From an uncultured Pelagibacteraceae bacterium (GTDB lineage: Bacteria > Pseudomonadota > Alphaproteobacteria > Pelagibacterales > Pelagibacteraceae), in NCBI GenBank assembly GCA_902581795.1, contig CACHPL010000001.1:310001-374000 (forward strand): DNA of 64,000 bases, in the 5' to 3' direction. The notes beneath the pieces were generated by a model. That model worked only from the letters and a program-made list of their open reading frames with translations, had not been told where the DNA came from and ran no database searches. Positions within the stretch are counted from its first letter, which is position 1. Every line of letters starts with the position of its first letter. The position numbers and the translations under genes are program-made. Positions 1 to 10,762 of the stretch are shown piece after piece.

Positions 1-270
1 AGATTTCCTTTTTTCAATAAAACTGCCCACACAACAACACTACCAGCACAACTGGCTCTTAAGTTTGAATGTAATATAATCCCAATTTATTTTGAAAGAA
101 AAGATATTAGCTCATTCGAGATGGAAGTATTAAAACCTATAGAATTTCATAAAACTAACGATCTAGATAAGGATAAAAAAAATATAACGATTAAAATTAA
201 TAAAGAAATCGAAAAAATGGTTATAAAAAACCCGAAACAATGGATTTGGACTCACGGAAGATGGAAATAA
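1..270 (+). CDS. Lipid A biosynthesis acyltransferase (LpxL/HtrB family), C-terminal part
   Basis: Reading frame 1 is open from the window edge to a TAA at 268-270, giving the last 89 residues of a protein whose start lies outside. The visible part has the family-like block FFNKTAHTTTLPAQLALK near its start and ends WIWTHGRWK, matching the NPxQWxWxHxRWK ending of late acyltransferases that add secondary acyl chains to Kdo-lipid A at the inner membrane. The catalytic HxxxxD/E motif lies upstream and is not visible. Later genes for Kdo and LPS transport (kdsB, kdsD, lptB, lptC) fit a cell that makes lipopolysaccharide. Which acyl chain it transfers cannot be told from this fragment. Confidence 0.85.
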   Translation, partial: RFPFFNKTAHTTTLPAQLALKFECNIIPIYFERKDISSFEMEVLKPIEFHKTNDLDKDKKNITIKINKEIEKMVIKNPKQWIWTHGRWK

Positions 271-275
271 TTATT

Positions 276-470
276 TTATTTTTTGATTTGATTAATTCTT
301 TCTTTTACTTCCACAGGTGAATAGTAAGCCTCTTGTAAATCTACACTCCAATAACTTAATTGATCCAACGGTATAACCTTTCCTGAAACTGAGCATACAA
401 CATGGTCTCCCGCCTCAATTATCTCAAATTTATTACTGAGAAATTTAAGTTTTGCTTTATTTTTGTTCAT
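276..470 (-). CDS. DUF2093 family protein
   Basis: 64-residue cytoplasmic protein. It carries the conserved core of DUF2093: a GDHVVCSVSGKVIPLDQL segment followed by YWSVDLQEAYYSP. The family is small, found in alphaproteobacteria, and has no known function. It converges with the acyltransferase gene (5-base gap) and is divergent from purD, whose start is 28 bases away, so the two promoters must overlap. No signal peptide or membrane segment is visible. Confidence 0.85.
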   Translation of the reverse strand: MNKNKAKLKFLSNKFEIIEAGDHVVCSVSGKVIPLDQLSYWSVDLQEAYYSPVEVKERINQIKK

Positions 471-498
471 GTTAATTTACCTTAAACATCTACAATAT

Positions 499-1761
499 AT
501 GAATTTAGCAGTTTTAGGAAGCGGAGGTAGAGAGCATGCAATTTGTTACAAATTGCATCAATCTAAAAAGTTAGGCAAGTTACTTTGTATACCAGGAAAT
601 GCTGGAACAGAAAAAATCGCGGAAAATATAAAAATAGATCTAGGTAATTTTGAGGAAATTTATAAAACAATTAAAACAAAAAATATCGAAATAGTTATAG
701 TTGGTCCTGAACAGCCTTTAGTGGAGGGTATAGTTGATTTTTTAAGACAAAGATCGGTAAAAGTGATTGGCCCTGATAAATTTAGTTCTCAATTAGAAGG
801 CTCAAAATCTTTTATGAAAAATATTTGCAAAAAAAATAATATTCCGACGGCAAATTATGGTGTTTTTGATAATTTAAATAAAGCAGAAATTTTTCTAAAA
901 AAAAATGGTGCACCAATAGTTGTGAAAGCAGATGGGCTTGCTGCTGGCAAGGGGGTTAGTATATGTGAGTCATTCGATGAGGCGAAAATTAAAATTAAAG
1001 AAATTTTAGATGGAAAATTTAAATCATCGAATAAAGTAATACTAGAAGAATTTCTTGAGGGAGAGGAGCTGAGCTATTTTGTTTTATCAGATAAAAATTC
1101 ATACAGTTTTTTTGGTTCAGCACAAGATCATAAAAGAGTTGGTGAGGGAGACAAAGGTCCAAATACTGGAGGTATGGGTGCGTACTCCCCAGCAAAAATG
1201 CTAAATAAAAATTTAGATGAAAAAATAAGAAAAAAGATTATTGAACCCACTCTGTCTGCAATGAAAAATTTAGGTCATCCTTATGAAGGTTTTTTATATG
1301 CTGGCTTAATGATTAAGAACTCAGAACCTTACTTAATAGAATATAACATTCGAATGGGAGATCCTGAGTGCCAAGTTTTAATGATGACATTAAAATCAGA
1401 CCTTTTAGAAATTTTTGATTATATAACAAAAAATAAATTAAATGATTTAAAAATTCAATGGTATGAAAAAGAATCAATAACTATAGTTTTATGCGCAAAA
1501 GGTTATCCAGAAACTTACATAAAAGATAGTGAAATTAAAAATTTATCATCAGTAATAACTGATCATGATAATCAAATTTTTCATGCTGGTACTTATAGAA
1601 AAAATAATAAAATTTTTTCTAAAGGTGGTCGCGTTTTAAACATAACATCTTGTGCAAAAAGTTTGTCTGATGCGAGAAAGAGATGTTTAAAAAATTTAAA
1701 GCAAATTGATTGGGATGATGGTTTCTTCAGAAAAGATATTGGCTGGAGAGTAATTAAATGA
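499..1761 (+). CDS. purD: Phosphoribosylamine--glycine ligase
   Basis: ATP-grasp enzyme of purine synthesis: phosphoribosylamine + glycine + ATP gives GAR. With the start at 499 it has 420 residues, the usual length. The N-terminal LGSGGREHA motif is at residues 6-14, the ATP-grasp segment VVKADGLAAGKGV at 141-153, and NTGGMGAYSP follows near residue 225. The frame is open upstream to 463, but the 12 extra residues have no counterpart before the family's N-terminal strand, so ATG 499 is preferred. Its last four bases overlap rsmD (ATGA), suggesting translational coupling. Confidence 0.96.
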   Translation: MNLAVLGSGGREHAICYKLHQSKKLGKLLCIPGNAGTEKIAENIKIDLGNFEEIYKTIKTKNIEIVIVGPEQPLVEGIVDFLRQRSVKVIGPDKFSSQLEGSKSFMKNICKKNNIPTANYGVFDNLNKAEIFLKKNGAPIVVKADGLAAGKGVSICESFDEAKIKIKEILDGKFKSSNKVILEEFLEGEELSYFVLSDKNSYSFFGSAQDHKRVGEGDKGPNTGGMGAYSPAKMLNKNLDEKIRKKIIEPTLSAMKNLGHPYEGFLYAGLMIKNSEPYLIEYNIRMGDPECQVLMMTLKSDLLEIFDYITKNKLNDLKIQWYEKESITIVLCAKGYPETYIKDSEIKNLSSVITDHDNQIFHAGTYRKNNKIFSKGGRVLNITSCAKSLSDARKRCLKNLKQIDWDDGFFRKDIGWRVIK

Positions 1762-2330
1762 GAATAATAAGTGGGAAATTTAAAAACAGAAAAATTAACT
1801 TTCCAATGAGTCTTAAAACTAGACCTTTAAAAGACAGTGTTAGAGAAAATATTTTTAATGTTTTAAGCCACTCAAAAAATTCAAAAATTAGTTTAAAAAA
1901 TTCTAAAGTTCTTGACCTATATGCTGGGACAGGCTCTTTTGGTCTTGAATGCATGTCGAGAGAAGCGTCTAAAGTTGTTTTTGTAGAAAATAACATTTCG
2001 GCTTTGAATGAATTAGAAAAAAATATAAAAAAAATTGATATTGAAAACATATCAACTTTACATCAGATGGATGTTGCTTTTTTTTTTAATAAATTCTTAC
2101 GAAAAGGAAGTTTTGAAAGATTTGATATAGTTTTTTTTGACCCACCATATAAAAATAAGGAATATTTAGATATACTTAATATTCTTAGGGACATTAGGGT
2201 ATTAAACAAAAACCATATCATCGTAATACATCGAGAAAAAAACACCAAGGAAGATATTAATCGGTCAATAAAAGTAATTGAAAACAGGATTTATGGACGA
2301 TCAGAAATTTTTTTTGGAAAAATTGTTTGA
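1758..2330 (+). CDS. rsmD: 16S rRNA (guanine966-N2)-methyltransferase RsmD
   Basis: Class I SAM-dependent methyltransferase of 190 residues that modifies G966 of 16S rRNA during small-subunit assembly. The N-terminal MRIISGKFKNRKI is typical. The SAM-binding motif VLDLYAGTGSFGLE is at residues 51-64 and the catalytic DPPY at 128-131, both standard for N2-guanine methyltransferases. It starts in the purD stop codon and its 3' end overlaps the convergent pgi gene by 30 bases, so no separate terminator exists between them. Confidence 0.94.
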   Translation: MRIISGKFKNRKINFPMSLKTRPLKDSVRENIFNVLSHSKNSKISLKNSKVLDLYAGTGSFGLECMSREASKVVFVENNISALNELEKNIKKIDIENISTLHQMDVAFFFNKFLRKGSFERFDIVFFDPPYKNKEYLDILNILRDIRVLNKNHIIVIHREKNTKEDINRSIKVIENRIYGRSEIFFGKIV

Positions 2331-3446
2331 AATTAAAATTTTCTTTGTAAAAATTTTAACTTTTTCAACAGCGGGTTGATTAAAAGGGTTAACTTTAATT
2401 ATTTTACTTAAAATAAAGGTTTCTAAAATAAAAGTAAAAAATAATTTACCTATATTATTTTCGTCAATCTTATTGATAATTATTTCTCTATAAGGAATCT
2501 TTTCTGTATCTAAAGCTTTTTTAAAAGCATCTTTTTGAGCGTTCTTAATATTTTCATAGTTTTTTTTATTTAAGAACGAGGTCTTTTTTCCAAAAGAATT
2601 GAATCTTAGTTTTGCTCTTTTATTTTTTTTTACACTAAATATATAAAAATACTTATCCCTTGGTCCATCTAGATATAATTGGAGTAAACTATGATGGTCC
2701 TTTGGGGCGCTTGAGATCACTGGCATAATTCCTGTTTTTTTTTTACCGAGGCTTTCAGCAATTAATTGTTGACTCCAAAATAGAAAATCCTCTAGCTCTG
2801 GCAGATAATTAAAAAATATTAAAGTTTTAAATTTTTTTAATTTAATTTTTTTAATTTGTTTAATAGATTCTTTTAAAAATACACTGTTATTAAAAAGCTT
2901 TGGTATATTTTTTTTAAAATTAATCGGGTTTAGGCCCATTAAATACGAAGGTAGCATGCCTACATCCGAAAACACAGAATATCTTCCTCCAATTTTTGAG
3001 CTGTGCTTAACTAATTTAAAAGATTTTTCCTTCGCAAAATTTGCTAATAGATTATTTTTGTCTTCAGCAATGATAATAGTATTAGATTTTTTTAAAAAAG
3101 GTTTAAAAAAACCAGTATTGACTATTGTTTCTGTAGTATTTCCTGATTTAGAAATTATTAGAAATAAAACATTTTTTAAATTATAATTTTTTTTAGTTTT
3201 AATTAATTTTTCTTGATCAAGATTATCAATAAAGATAAAATTTTTTTTTATTTTATATTTTAAGAAAGAATAAATTGCTTTTGTCCCAAGAATTGAACCA
3301 CCCATTCCCAAAACAATAACTGTTTTAAATTTTCTGAATTTATTTATTTCATTAAATTTGAAATTATAATTTGAATTTGGGAAGAAGGATTTGAATAAGT
3401 TGTTATTTTTTTCTGAAAATTCTTTTTTGATACTTTTTATGTTCAT
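2301..3446 (-). CDS. pgi: Glucose-6-phosphate isomerase, short form
   Basis: Interconverts glucose-6-P and fructose-6-P. Family motifs: VLGMGGSILGTKAI around residues 45-57, the sugar-phosphate loop SKSGNTTET at 99-107, QQLIAESLGKKKTG in the middle, and near the C terminus NPFNQPAVEKVK, equivalent to the NPFDQPGVE block. At 381 residues it is clearly shorter than the usual 450-550, resembling other compact bacterial isomerases; all recognisable active-site blocks remain. It overlaps rsmD tail to tail and lies 2 bases after the bamF stop on the same strand, so it is probably the last gene of the HAD-ribF-ileS-lspA-bamF run. Confidence 0.92.
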   Translation of the reverse strand: MNIKSIKKEFSEKNNNLFKSFFPNSNYNFKFNEINKFRKFKTVIVLGMGGSILGTKAIYSFLKYKIKKNFIFIDNLDQEKLIKTKKNYNLKNVLFLIISKSGNTTETIVNTGFFKPFLKKSNTIIIAEDKNNLLANFAKEKSFKLVKHSSKIGGRYSVFSDVGMLPSYLMGLNPINFKKNIPKLFNNSVFLKESIKQIKKIKLKKFKTLIFFNYLPELEDFLFWSQQLIAESLGKKKTGIMPVISSAPKDHHSLLQLYLDGPRDKYFYIFSVKKNKRAKLRFNSFGKKTSFLNKKNYENIKNAQKDAFKKALDTEKIPYREIIINKIDENNIGKLFFTFILETFILSKIIKVNPFNQPAVEKVKIFTKKILISNNFSKKNF

Positions 3447-3448
3447 CT

Positions 3449-3766
3449 TTAATTTTTCCTTAACTCTCTCAAAACTTGATTTTCTAAGTCAGAGATGCTT
3501 TTGGAAGAATTGTTTGCGCTATCTTCTTTTTTTAAAATATTTTCTAAAGAATCTTTTGTGTCTTTTGATGAACTCTTGGTGCCTGGAACAGGGAGCTTTT
3601 CATATTCTGGTGGTAATATTAATGGATCCTTTTTTTTAATCAAAAATTCATCTGTGGTTATTTCTTTCTGACCAGTAACCGCTTTTCGGAAATCCGCGAA
3701 AGATCCACAATGAGTTAGAAAAAATAAAATTAATATTAAAAAAAAATTTTTTTTCATTAACATCAT
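3449..3766 (-). CDS. BamF-like outer-membrane lipoprotein (DUF3035)
   Basis: 105-residue lipoprotein. A hydrophobic signal segment (residues 5-18) is followed by a lipobox ending LTHC-GS, slightly atypical because His precedes the Cys. The mature part contains TTDEFLIKKKDPLILPPEY, close to the G-x-DEF-x-V-x-x-x-x-PL-x-LPP core of DUF3035, named BamF in alphaproteobacterial beta-barrel assembly complexes. The rest is low-complexity and Ser/Lys-rich. The first ATG overlaps the lspA stop (ATGA); lspA makes the very peptidase that would process it. A start three codons in (3757) is also possible. Confidence 0.75.
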   Translation of the reverse strand: MMLMKKNFFLILILFFLTHCGSFADFRKAVTGQKEITTDEFLIKKKDPLILPPEYEKLPVPGTKSSSKDTKDSLENILKKEDSANNSSKSISDLENQVLRELRKN

Positions 3767-4263
3767 GCTTTCTTACTAAACAAAATTTCTTTAAAAATCA
3801 TTGCAATAATACCTAAAGAAATGAAGATATCTGCAAAATTAAAAGTAAACCAATGAAAATCACCTACGTGTAGATCAATGAAATCTGGAACTGCAAAGTA
3901 TGTAAGTCTATCGTAAAGATTTCCTATAGCCCCGCCAATGATCAAGGCTATAATTAGTTTTAATACATTATCTCCATTTACCATGAGATATATCAAATAA
4001 ATAATTATTAACAAAATTAAGGCAGAGATAATATTGTACATTATTCCTGTATTTAAACTAAATAATCCAAAACCAATTCCTGTATTCCAATTTAAAGTGA
4101 TGTTTAAAAAATCATTTATAAAGAGTTCGCTTTGACTCTTTTCGATAAGGTTGATTACATATACTTTTGAAAGTCTATCTAAACCAAAAGTAAGAATTAT
4201 TATTATGAAACTAAAAATATCAAATTTTTTTACTTTTATTTTATTTTCAAACATCTCGGACAT
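3763..4263 (-). CDS. lspA: Lipoprotein signal peptidase (signal peptidase II)
   Basis: Inner-membrane aspartyl protease that cleaves prolipoproteins after lipid attachment. Four hydrophobic segments are visible. Family motifs are present: DRLSK in the first, NTGIGFGLF in the second, and the catalytic aspartates in GGAIGNLYDRL and FNFADIF. The frame extends to 4308 inside ileS, but the family begins only a few residues before the first membrane helix, so ATG 4263 (166 aa) or ATG 4254 (163 aa) is more likely; neither has an obvious Shine-Dalgarno. It overlaps the 3' end of ileS and shares ATGA with bamF. Confidence 0.93.
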   Translation of the reverse strand: MSEMFENKIKVKKFDIFSFIIIILTFGLDRLSKVYVINLIEKSQSELFINDFLNITLNWNTGIGFGLFSLNTGIMYNIISALILLIIIYLIYLMVNGDNVLKLIIALIIGGAIGNLYDRLTYFAVPDFIDLHVGDFHWFTFNFADIFISLGIIAMIFKEILFSKKA

Positions 4264-6962
4264 TTTTTGTCTTTTACACTTGGCACTATTTTCCAGCATC
4301 TTGAACACTTTATCCCGTCGGCTTTCTTTACTGATATTGACAATTTATCTTTTACATCATCCTTTATAGTTTTTGTAACATTAGATGTAATAAAAAATTC
4401 CTCTGCATCTATACTATTTAGAACTTCATGGTCTTTTTTAGATAATGAAATTTTTACATCAGCTTCTAAACTAGAGCCAATTATTTTTTTTGATCTTTTT
4501 TCTTCTATAGCGATATTAACTTCCTGTCTAAAAGAAAGTAATTTTTCCCATTTTTTGTATAGAGTTTCATTTTGCCAATTTTCTGGTAAGACAGAAAAAG
4601 TTTCCTCATGGATACTCATTTTTTTATTTTTATTTGATAAGTCAGTTATTTCCTCGGTTGTAAACGATAAAACTGGTGCGTACCATTTTAATAGACATTC
4701 AAGAATAATATTTAGTGAAGTTACACATGACTTTCTTTTTTGTGAACTTACATCGTCACAATACAATGTATCTTTTCTTATATCAAAATAAAATGAAGAT
4801 AGATCAAGCGTGCAAAAATTTAGCAACTCTTTTTGAAGCTTGTGGAAGTTATAATCTTTTAAACTCTTTTTAATTTCTAAACTTAAAAAATAAAGTTTAT
4901 GCAAAATTACTTGCTCCAACTCAGGTAATTCTTTCACTTTAATTGATTTGAAATTTTGCGGACTGAAATCGTCCTTTAAATTTCCCAAAATATATCTGAA
5001 AGTATTTCTTATTTTTCTATAAGATTCAGCATGTTGTTCTAATATCACATGATCTATCCTTAAATCCTCCGCATAGTCTGAAGAAGCAACCCAAAGTCTA
5101 AGTATATCTGCACCGTATTTTTTTAAAATATCTTCAGGTGAAATAATATTTCCAGCAGATTTTGACATTTTCATCCCTTTTCCATCCACTACAAAGCCGT
5201 GTGAAAGTATACTTTCAAAGGGAGCTCTGCCCCTAGTTCCACAAGACTCTAAAAGTGACGAGTGAAACCAACCTCTGTGTTGGTCAGAACCCTCTAAATA
5301 CATTGATGCTGGCCATTTTAAATCTTTCCTTTTTTCCAATACAAATGAATGTGTAGATCCACTATCAAACCAAACCTCAACGATATCGCTAGATTTTATA
5401 TAATCTTCTTTTTTATATTTATTTCCAAGGAACCTTTGAGGATCATCATAAAACCAACAATCAGATCCCTCCTTTTCATAAATCTTTGCTATATTTTCAA
5501 TAACTCCCTTATCTCTCAAAGGTTCGTTTGTTTTCTTATTTACAAAAATAGGTAAAGGAACACCCCAAGATCTTTGCCTTGAAATACACCAGTCTGGACG
5601 GGTTTCAATCATAGCTCTTATTCTTGCCTTTCCTTTTGCTGGAAAGAAAGAAGTTTGATCTATTGATTTTAAAGCCTTCATTCTTAACTTGTGGCTCTCC
5701 ATAGAAATAAACCATTGTGGTGTTGCTCTGTGCACCAAAGGCGCTTTCGATCTCCAAGAGTGGGGGTAACTATGAACTAGGGTACCGCTACCCAAAAGAT
5801 TTTTTTGCTCACTTAAATTTTTTATAATAATTTCATCTGCTTTGAAGACGTGTGTACCCTCAAAAATAGGAATATTTTTTGTATACCTGCCGTCATTATT
5901 AACGGTCTCTATAGCTTTCATTCCATGTTTTAAACATAAATTAAAGTCATCTGGGCCATGACTAGGAGCACAATGAACAATTCCAGTACCTTGTTCTAGA
6001 GTAACAAAGTCTGCTTCCAACATAGGAACATCAAAATTGTAACCTAAATTTTTAAAAGGATGTGAGCATATTGTATTTTTAAATAATTGACCTTCAAACG
6101 ATTTTAAAATTTTGAATTTTCCTAAACTGCAATTCTCTATTACGGAATCAATTAATTTTTCTGCTACAACAATTTTTTTATTATCAAGCTGTAAAACAGA
6201 ATATTTTAAGTCTTTGTTATATGCTAGAGCTTTATTAGCTGGAATTGTCCAGGGAGTAGTTGTCCAAATTATAATTGAAGCATCTTTCAAAAAATCTTTA
6301 TCAGTTTTTTTAATATGGAACTCGGCATAAATAGTATTTGACTTATGATCTTTATATTCAACTTCAGCATCAGCCAGGGCCGTTTTTTCTACGGTTGACC
6401 ATAAAACTGGTTTGAAACCACGATAAAGACTTCCTTCTAAAAGAAATTTTCCAAGCTCTCTTACAATTTGAGCTTCTGCATCAAAACTCATTGTAGAATA
6501 ATAATTTTCCCAGTCCCCAATAACACCTAATCTTTTAAATTCAGTTTTGTGAATACCAATCCATTTCTGCGCGAACTCTCTACACTCTTTTCTAAAATCT
6601 TTTGTTGGAATTTCGTCTTTATTTTTTTTCTTCTTCTTATATTCCTCTTCAATTTTCCATTCTATTGGTAATCCGTGACAGTCCCAGCCGGGAACATATA
6701 TTGAGTCTTTATTAGTCATTTGATGAAACTTCGTAACAATATCTTTTAAAATTTTATTTAAAGCTGTTCCCATATGAATATGCCCATTCGCATACGGAGG
6801 ACCATCGTGCAGTATAAATTTTTCTTTTCCCGACGATTTCTTTCTCAATTTTTCATATAGTTTTGTTTTATCCCAATTATCCAAAATCTTTAGTTCTTTA
6901 GAAGGAAGGTTTGCCTTCATAGAAAAAGATGTTTTAGGAAGATTTAAATTATTTTCGGCCAT
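4236..6962 (-). CDS. ileS: Isoleucyl-tRNA synthetase
   Basis: Class I aminoacyl-tRNA synthetase, 908 residues. The HIGH-type motif (HIHMG) is at residues 61-65 within PPYANGHIHMGTALNK and the KMSKS loop at 598-602. The editing (CP1) domain lies between, with TTTPWTIPANKAL near 234 and a GTGIVHCAPSHGPDDF segment near 325-340. The C terminus ends with two Cys pairs (CSRCWK ... CPRCLK), the zinc-binding module of eubacterial IleRS. It starts directly after the ribF stop with no spacer and overlaps lspA at its end; ileS-lspA linkage is common. Confidence 0.97.
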   Translation of the reverse strand: MAENNLNLPKTSFSMKANLPSKELKILDNWDKTKLYEKLRKKSSGKEKFILHDGPPYANGHIHMGTALNKILKDIVTKFHQMTNKDSIYVPGWDCHGLPIEWKIEEEYKKKKKNKDEIPTKDFRKECREFAQKWIGIHKTEFKRLGVIGDWENYYSTMSFDAEAQIVRELGKFLLEGSLYRGFKPVLWSTVEKTALADAEVEYKDHKSNTIYAEFHIKKTDKDFLKDASIIIWTTTPWTIPANKALAYNKDLKYSVLQLDNKKIVVAEKLIDSVIENCSLGKFKILKSFEGQLFKNTICSHPFKNLGYNFDVPMLEADFVTLEQGTGIVHCAPSHGPDDFNLCLKHGMKAIETVNNDGRYTKNIPIFEGTHVFKADEIIIKNLSEQKNLLGSGTLVHSYPHSWRSKAPLVHRATPQWFISMESHKLRMKALKSIDQTSFFPAKGKARIRAMIETRPDWCISRQRSWGVPLPIFVNKKTNEPLRDKGVIENIAKIYEKEGSDCWFYDDPQRFLGNKYKKEDYIKSSDIVEVWFDSGSTHSFVLEKRKDLKWPASMYLEGSDQHRGWFHSSLLESCGTRGRAPFESILSHGFVVDGKGMKMSKSAGNIISPEDILKKYGADILRLWVASSDYAEDLRIDHVILEQHAESYRKIRNTFRYILGNLKDDFSPQNFKSIKVKELPELEQVILHKLYFLSLEIKKSLKDYNFHKLQKELLNFCTLDLSSFYFDIRKDTLYCDDVSSQKRKSCVTSLNIILECLLKWYAPVLSFTTEEITDLSNKNKKMSIHEETFSVLPENWQNETLYKKWEKLLSFRQEVNIAIEEKRSKKIIGSSLEADVKISLSKKDHEVLNSIDAEEFFITSNVTKTIKDDVKDKLSISVKKADGIKCSRCWKIVPSVKDKKCPRCLKIK

Positions 6963-7874
6963 TTACCTTTTAACTTTTCTTATGTCTTTTTTAATTTGTT
7001 TTTTTAATTGAGTAATATTTTTAAATTTTTTTTCTTTTCTAATAAATTTAGTTAACATTACTTTAATACTTTTATCATATAAATTTTTTTTCAAACCAAA
7101 AATATGTGCTTCTAATAAAAGTTTATTTTTTCCAAAAGTTGGCTTATAACCTATATTTACAATACCTTTTTTTTTGATCTTTTTATTTATAATAATTACT
7201 GAAGAATAAACTCCAGATTTTGGAGCCATGTAGTTTCCTAGATCTAAATTACATGTTGGGAAACCAATTTTCCTTCCTCTTTTTTCTCCCCTTTTTACCA
7301 CACCTTCGATTGCCCAAGCTCTGCCAAGCATTTTGTTTACAAAATTAATTTTTCCTTTTTTTATATTTTTTCTTATCAGGGTTGATGAAATTATTTTATT
7401 TTTTCTTTTAAAAGGCAAAATAGTTTGGGTTTTATAATTCATTAAATTTTCCTTCTTTTTAAGTAAATGAATATCTCCAGCTCTATTTTTTCCAAATCTA
7501 AAGTTCCTACTTATAAAAATTAATTTTGCTTTTAATTTTTTATGAAGAATTAAACGTATAAAGTTTTCTGCACTCGTTTTTGAAAAATTTCTATCAAATT
7601 TTCTTATTATTAAGAAATCGATTCCAAGTTTTTTTGAGGACTCAATTTTCTGCTTCAAAGAGTCTATCCTAAAATTTTTTAATTTTTTATTAAAAAACAT
7701 TACTGGCAAAGGATGAAAAACCAATAAACCAAATTTAAGATTATTTTTCCTAGCAATATATTTACCTTTTTTTATCACTTTTTGATGTCCCAAGTGAAAA
7801 CCATCAAAGTTGCCAATTGCAATTGCAGAATTTTTAAATTTTTTCTTAATGTTAAAGTTTTTATAAATTTTCAT
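6963..7874 (-). CDS. ribF: Bifunctional riboflavin kinase / FAD synthetase
   Basis: Makes FMN and FAD from riboflavin. The N-terminal adenylyltransferase domain shows GNFDGFHLGHQ at residues 21-31 with the HxGH-type nucleotide site, and ISSTLIR near residue 164. The C-terminal riboflavin kinase domain carries GRKIGFPTCNLDL near residue 200 and a conserved Glu in LLEAHIFG. 303 residues is the usual size. It lies between the HAD hydrolase (adjacent, no gap) and ileS (abutting); ribF-ileS-lspA is a widespread bacterial order. Codon use is especially Lys/Phe-heavy. Confidence 0.95.
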   Translation of the reverse strand: MKIYKNFNIKKKFKNSAIAIGNFDGFHLGHQKVIKKGKYIARKNNLKFGLLVFHPLPVMFFNKKLKNFRIDSLKQKIESSKKLGIDFLIIRKFDRNFSKTSAENFIRLILHKKLKAKLIFISRNFRFGKNRAGDIHLLKKKENLMNYKTQTILPFKRKNKIISSTLIRKNIKKGKINFVNKMLGRAWAIEGVVKRGEKRGRKIGFPTCNLDLGNYMAPKSGVYSSVIIINKKIKKKGIVNIGYKPTFGKNKLLLEAHIFGLKKNLYDKSIKVMLTKFIRKEKKFKNITQLKKQIKKDIRKVKR

Positions 7875-8687
7875 CTACCAAGTTAGTTCCTTTTGAAAAT
7901 ATTTAGCCGAAACATTGTGTTCCTTTAATAGATTGTCTAATAACTCTTCGTTATTTATTTTAGATGTATGTACACCACTAGTTATAAATACCGAGTCTAA
8001 GTTCATGTTGTTTGCGCCTTTAATATCAGTTTTAAGATTATCTCCAATAACTAAAGTTTTTTGATCTGCTTTTAAACAGGAAAGATAAACTTCTTTATGT
8101 GGTTTGCCAAAGTAAACTACATCCCCTCCTAGATCTTCAAAAATTTCAGCTATTTTGCCTGCGCAATATTCTTCTTCTTTCCCTCTACGAACAACAAGGT
8201 CGGGGTTGGTACATATCAATTTTTTTTTTGTGAATTTTTTTAATAGATCTTGGTAATATTTTAAATTTTCCTCTTCATCATCAAAAAGACCTGTGCAAAG
8301 AATAAAGTCGCATTTTTCAAGTGAAGTTTTATTTTTTTTCATATCATAGAATAAAGTATCGTCTCTCTGTGGGCCCAAATGATAAAATTTTTCTCCGAAC
8401 TTATTTTTTTTGAGTGAATTTAATGCTGCCTCTCCTGAAGTTAAAACGTTTTTAAGAAACCTATCTTCCATTTTCATTTTTTTTAAAAACTCCACAACAT
8501 TTTTAGTTGGACGAGGAGCGTTTGATAAAAAAACAACTCTTTTTCCATTTGCCTCAAGCTCCTTAACAGTATTAATTGCGGAAGAATTTAATTTAATGCC
8601 ATTATGCATTACCCCCCACAAATCAATAATAAATGCATCATATTCTTTGAAAACTTCAGAAAGATGCTCTAATTTTTTAATTTTCAT
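7875..8687 (-). CDS. HAD-superfamily class IIA hydrolase (NagD-like)
   Basis: 270-residue cytoplasmic phosphatase-type protein. HAD motif I is AFIIDLWGVMHNG near residue 20, with Leu between the two key positions; DxWG is typical of the alphaproteobacterial TIGR01459 subfamily. Motif II is VVFLSNAPRP near 53, and motif IV with the substrate loop is VIGDNLKTDIKGANNM near 215. This subfamily commonly sits before ribF in alphaproteobacteria; its substrate is unknown. The gene starts 101 bases from groES in divergent orientation and is followed immediately by ribF. Confidence 0.88.
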   Translation of the reverse strand: MKIKKLEHLSEVFKEYDAFIIDLWGVMHNGIKLNSSAINTVKELEANGKRVVFLSNAPRPTKNVVEFLKKMKMEDRFLKNVLTSGEAALNSLKKNKFGEKFYHLGPQRDDTLFYDMKKNKTSLEKCDFILCTGLFDDEEENLKYYQDLLKKFTKKKLICTNPDLVVRRGKEEEYCAGKIAEIFEDLGGDVVYFGKPHKEVYLSCLKADQKTLVIGDNLKTDIKGANNMNLDSVFITSGVHTSKINNEELLDNLLKEHNVSAKYFQKELTW

Positions 8688-8730
8688 AGGAAATTCAAGC
8701 TTTTTTAGACAAATTTTTTATTATCATACA

Positions 8731-8760
8731 CTTGCAAAATTCTAAATACATACCATATTT
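8731..8760 (+). promoter_or_regulatory. Candidate sigma-32-like promoter for groESL
   Basis: CTTGCAA at 8731-8737 and CCATATTT at 8753-8760 resemble the heat-shock consensus CTTGAAA / CCCCATnT with a 15-base spacer, followed by groES at 8789. No CIRCE inverted repeat is visible in the 101-base intergenic region, so HrcA control is not supported. The match is partial. Confidence 0.4.
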
Positions 8761-8788
8761 CACATTATTATAAATTATAGGAGATTTC

Positions 8789-9082
8789 ATGAAATTTAGA
8801 CCGCTACATGACAGAGTGCTGATTAAAGTGCTTGATAGTGAAGAAAAAACGAAGGGTGGAATAATTATACCAGATACAGCCAAAGAAAAGCCTCAGGAAG
8901 GTGAAGTTGTTGCTGTTGGAAATGGTGCCAAAACTGAAGATGGTAAAATCGTAAAAATGGACGTCAAAATTGGGGACCGAGTTTTATTTGGAAAGTGGTC
9001 CGGAACCGAAGTTAAAATTGATGGAAAAGAATATAGCATAATGAAAGAGTCTGACATTATGGGTATTACAAAAAGTAAATAA
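8789..9082 (+). CDS. groS: Co-chaperonin GroES (Cpn10)
   Basis: 97-residue co-chaperonin that caps GroEL. It begins [13 protein letters not shown] and contains the mobile loop [18 protein letters not shown] around residues 18-35, followed by the beta-barrel core including [17 protein letters not shown] good Shine-Dalgarno (AGGAGA) lies about 6 bases before the ATG. It is 21 bases upstream of groEL and clearly co-transcribed with it. Confidence 0.98.
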   Translation: MKFRPLHDRVLIKVLDSEEKTKGGIIIPDTAKEKPQEGEVVAVGNGAKTEDGKIVKMDVKIGDRVLFGKWSGTEVKIDGKEYSIMKESDIMGITKSK

Positions 9083-9103
9083 ATATATAAAAAGGAGATC
9101 TAG

Positions 9104-10756
<1,653 letters not shown>

Positions 10757-10762
10757 TCCCAA

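Noticed and set aside
8688-8788. CIRCE element before groES
   Set aside because: No TTAGCACTC-N9-GAGTGCTAA inverted repeat could be found.
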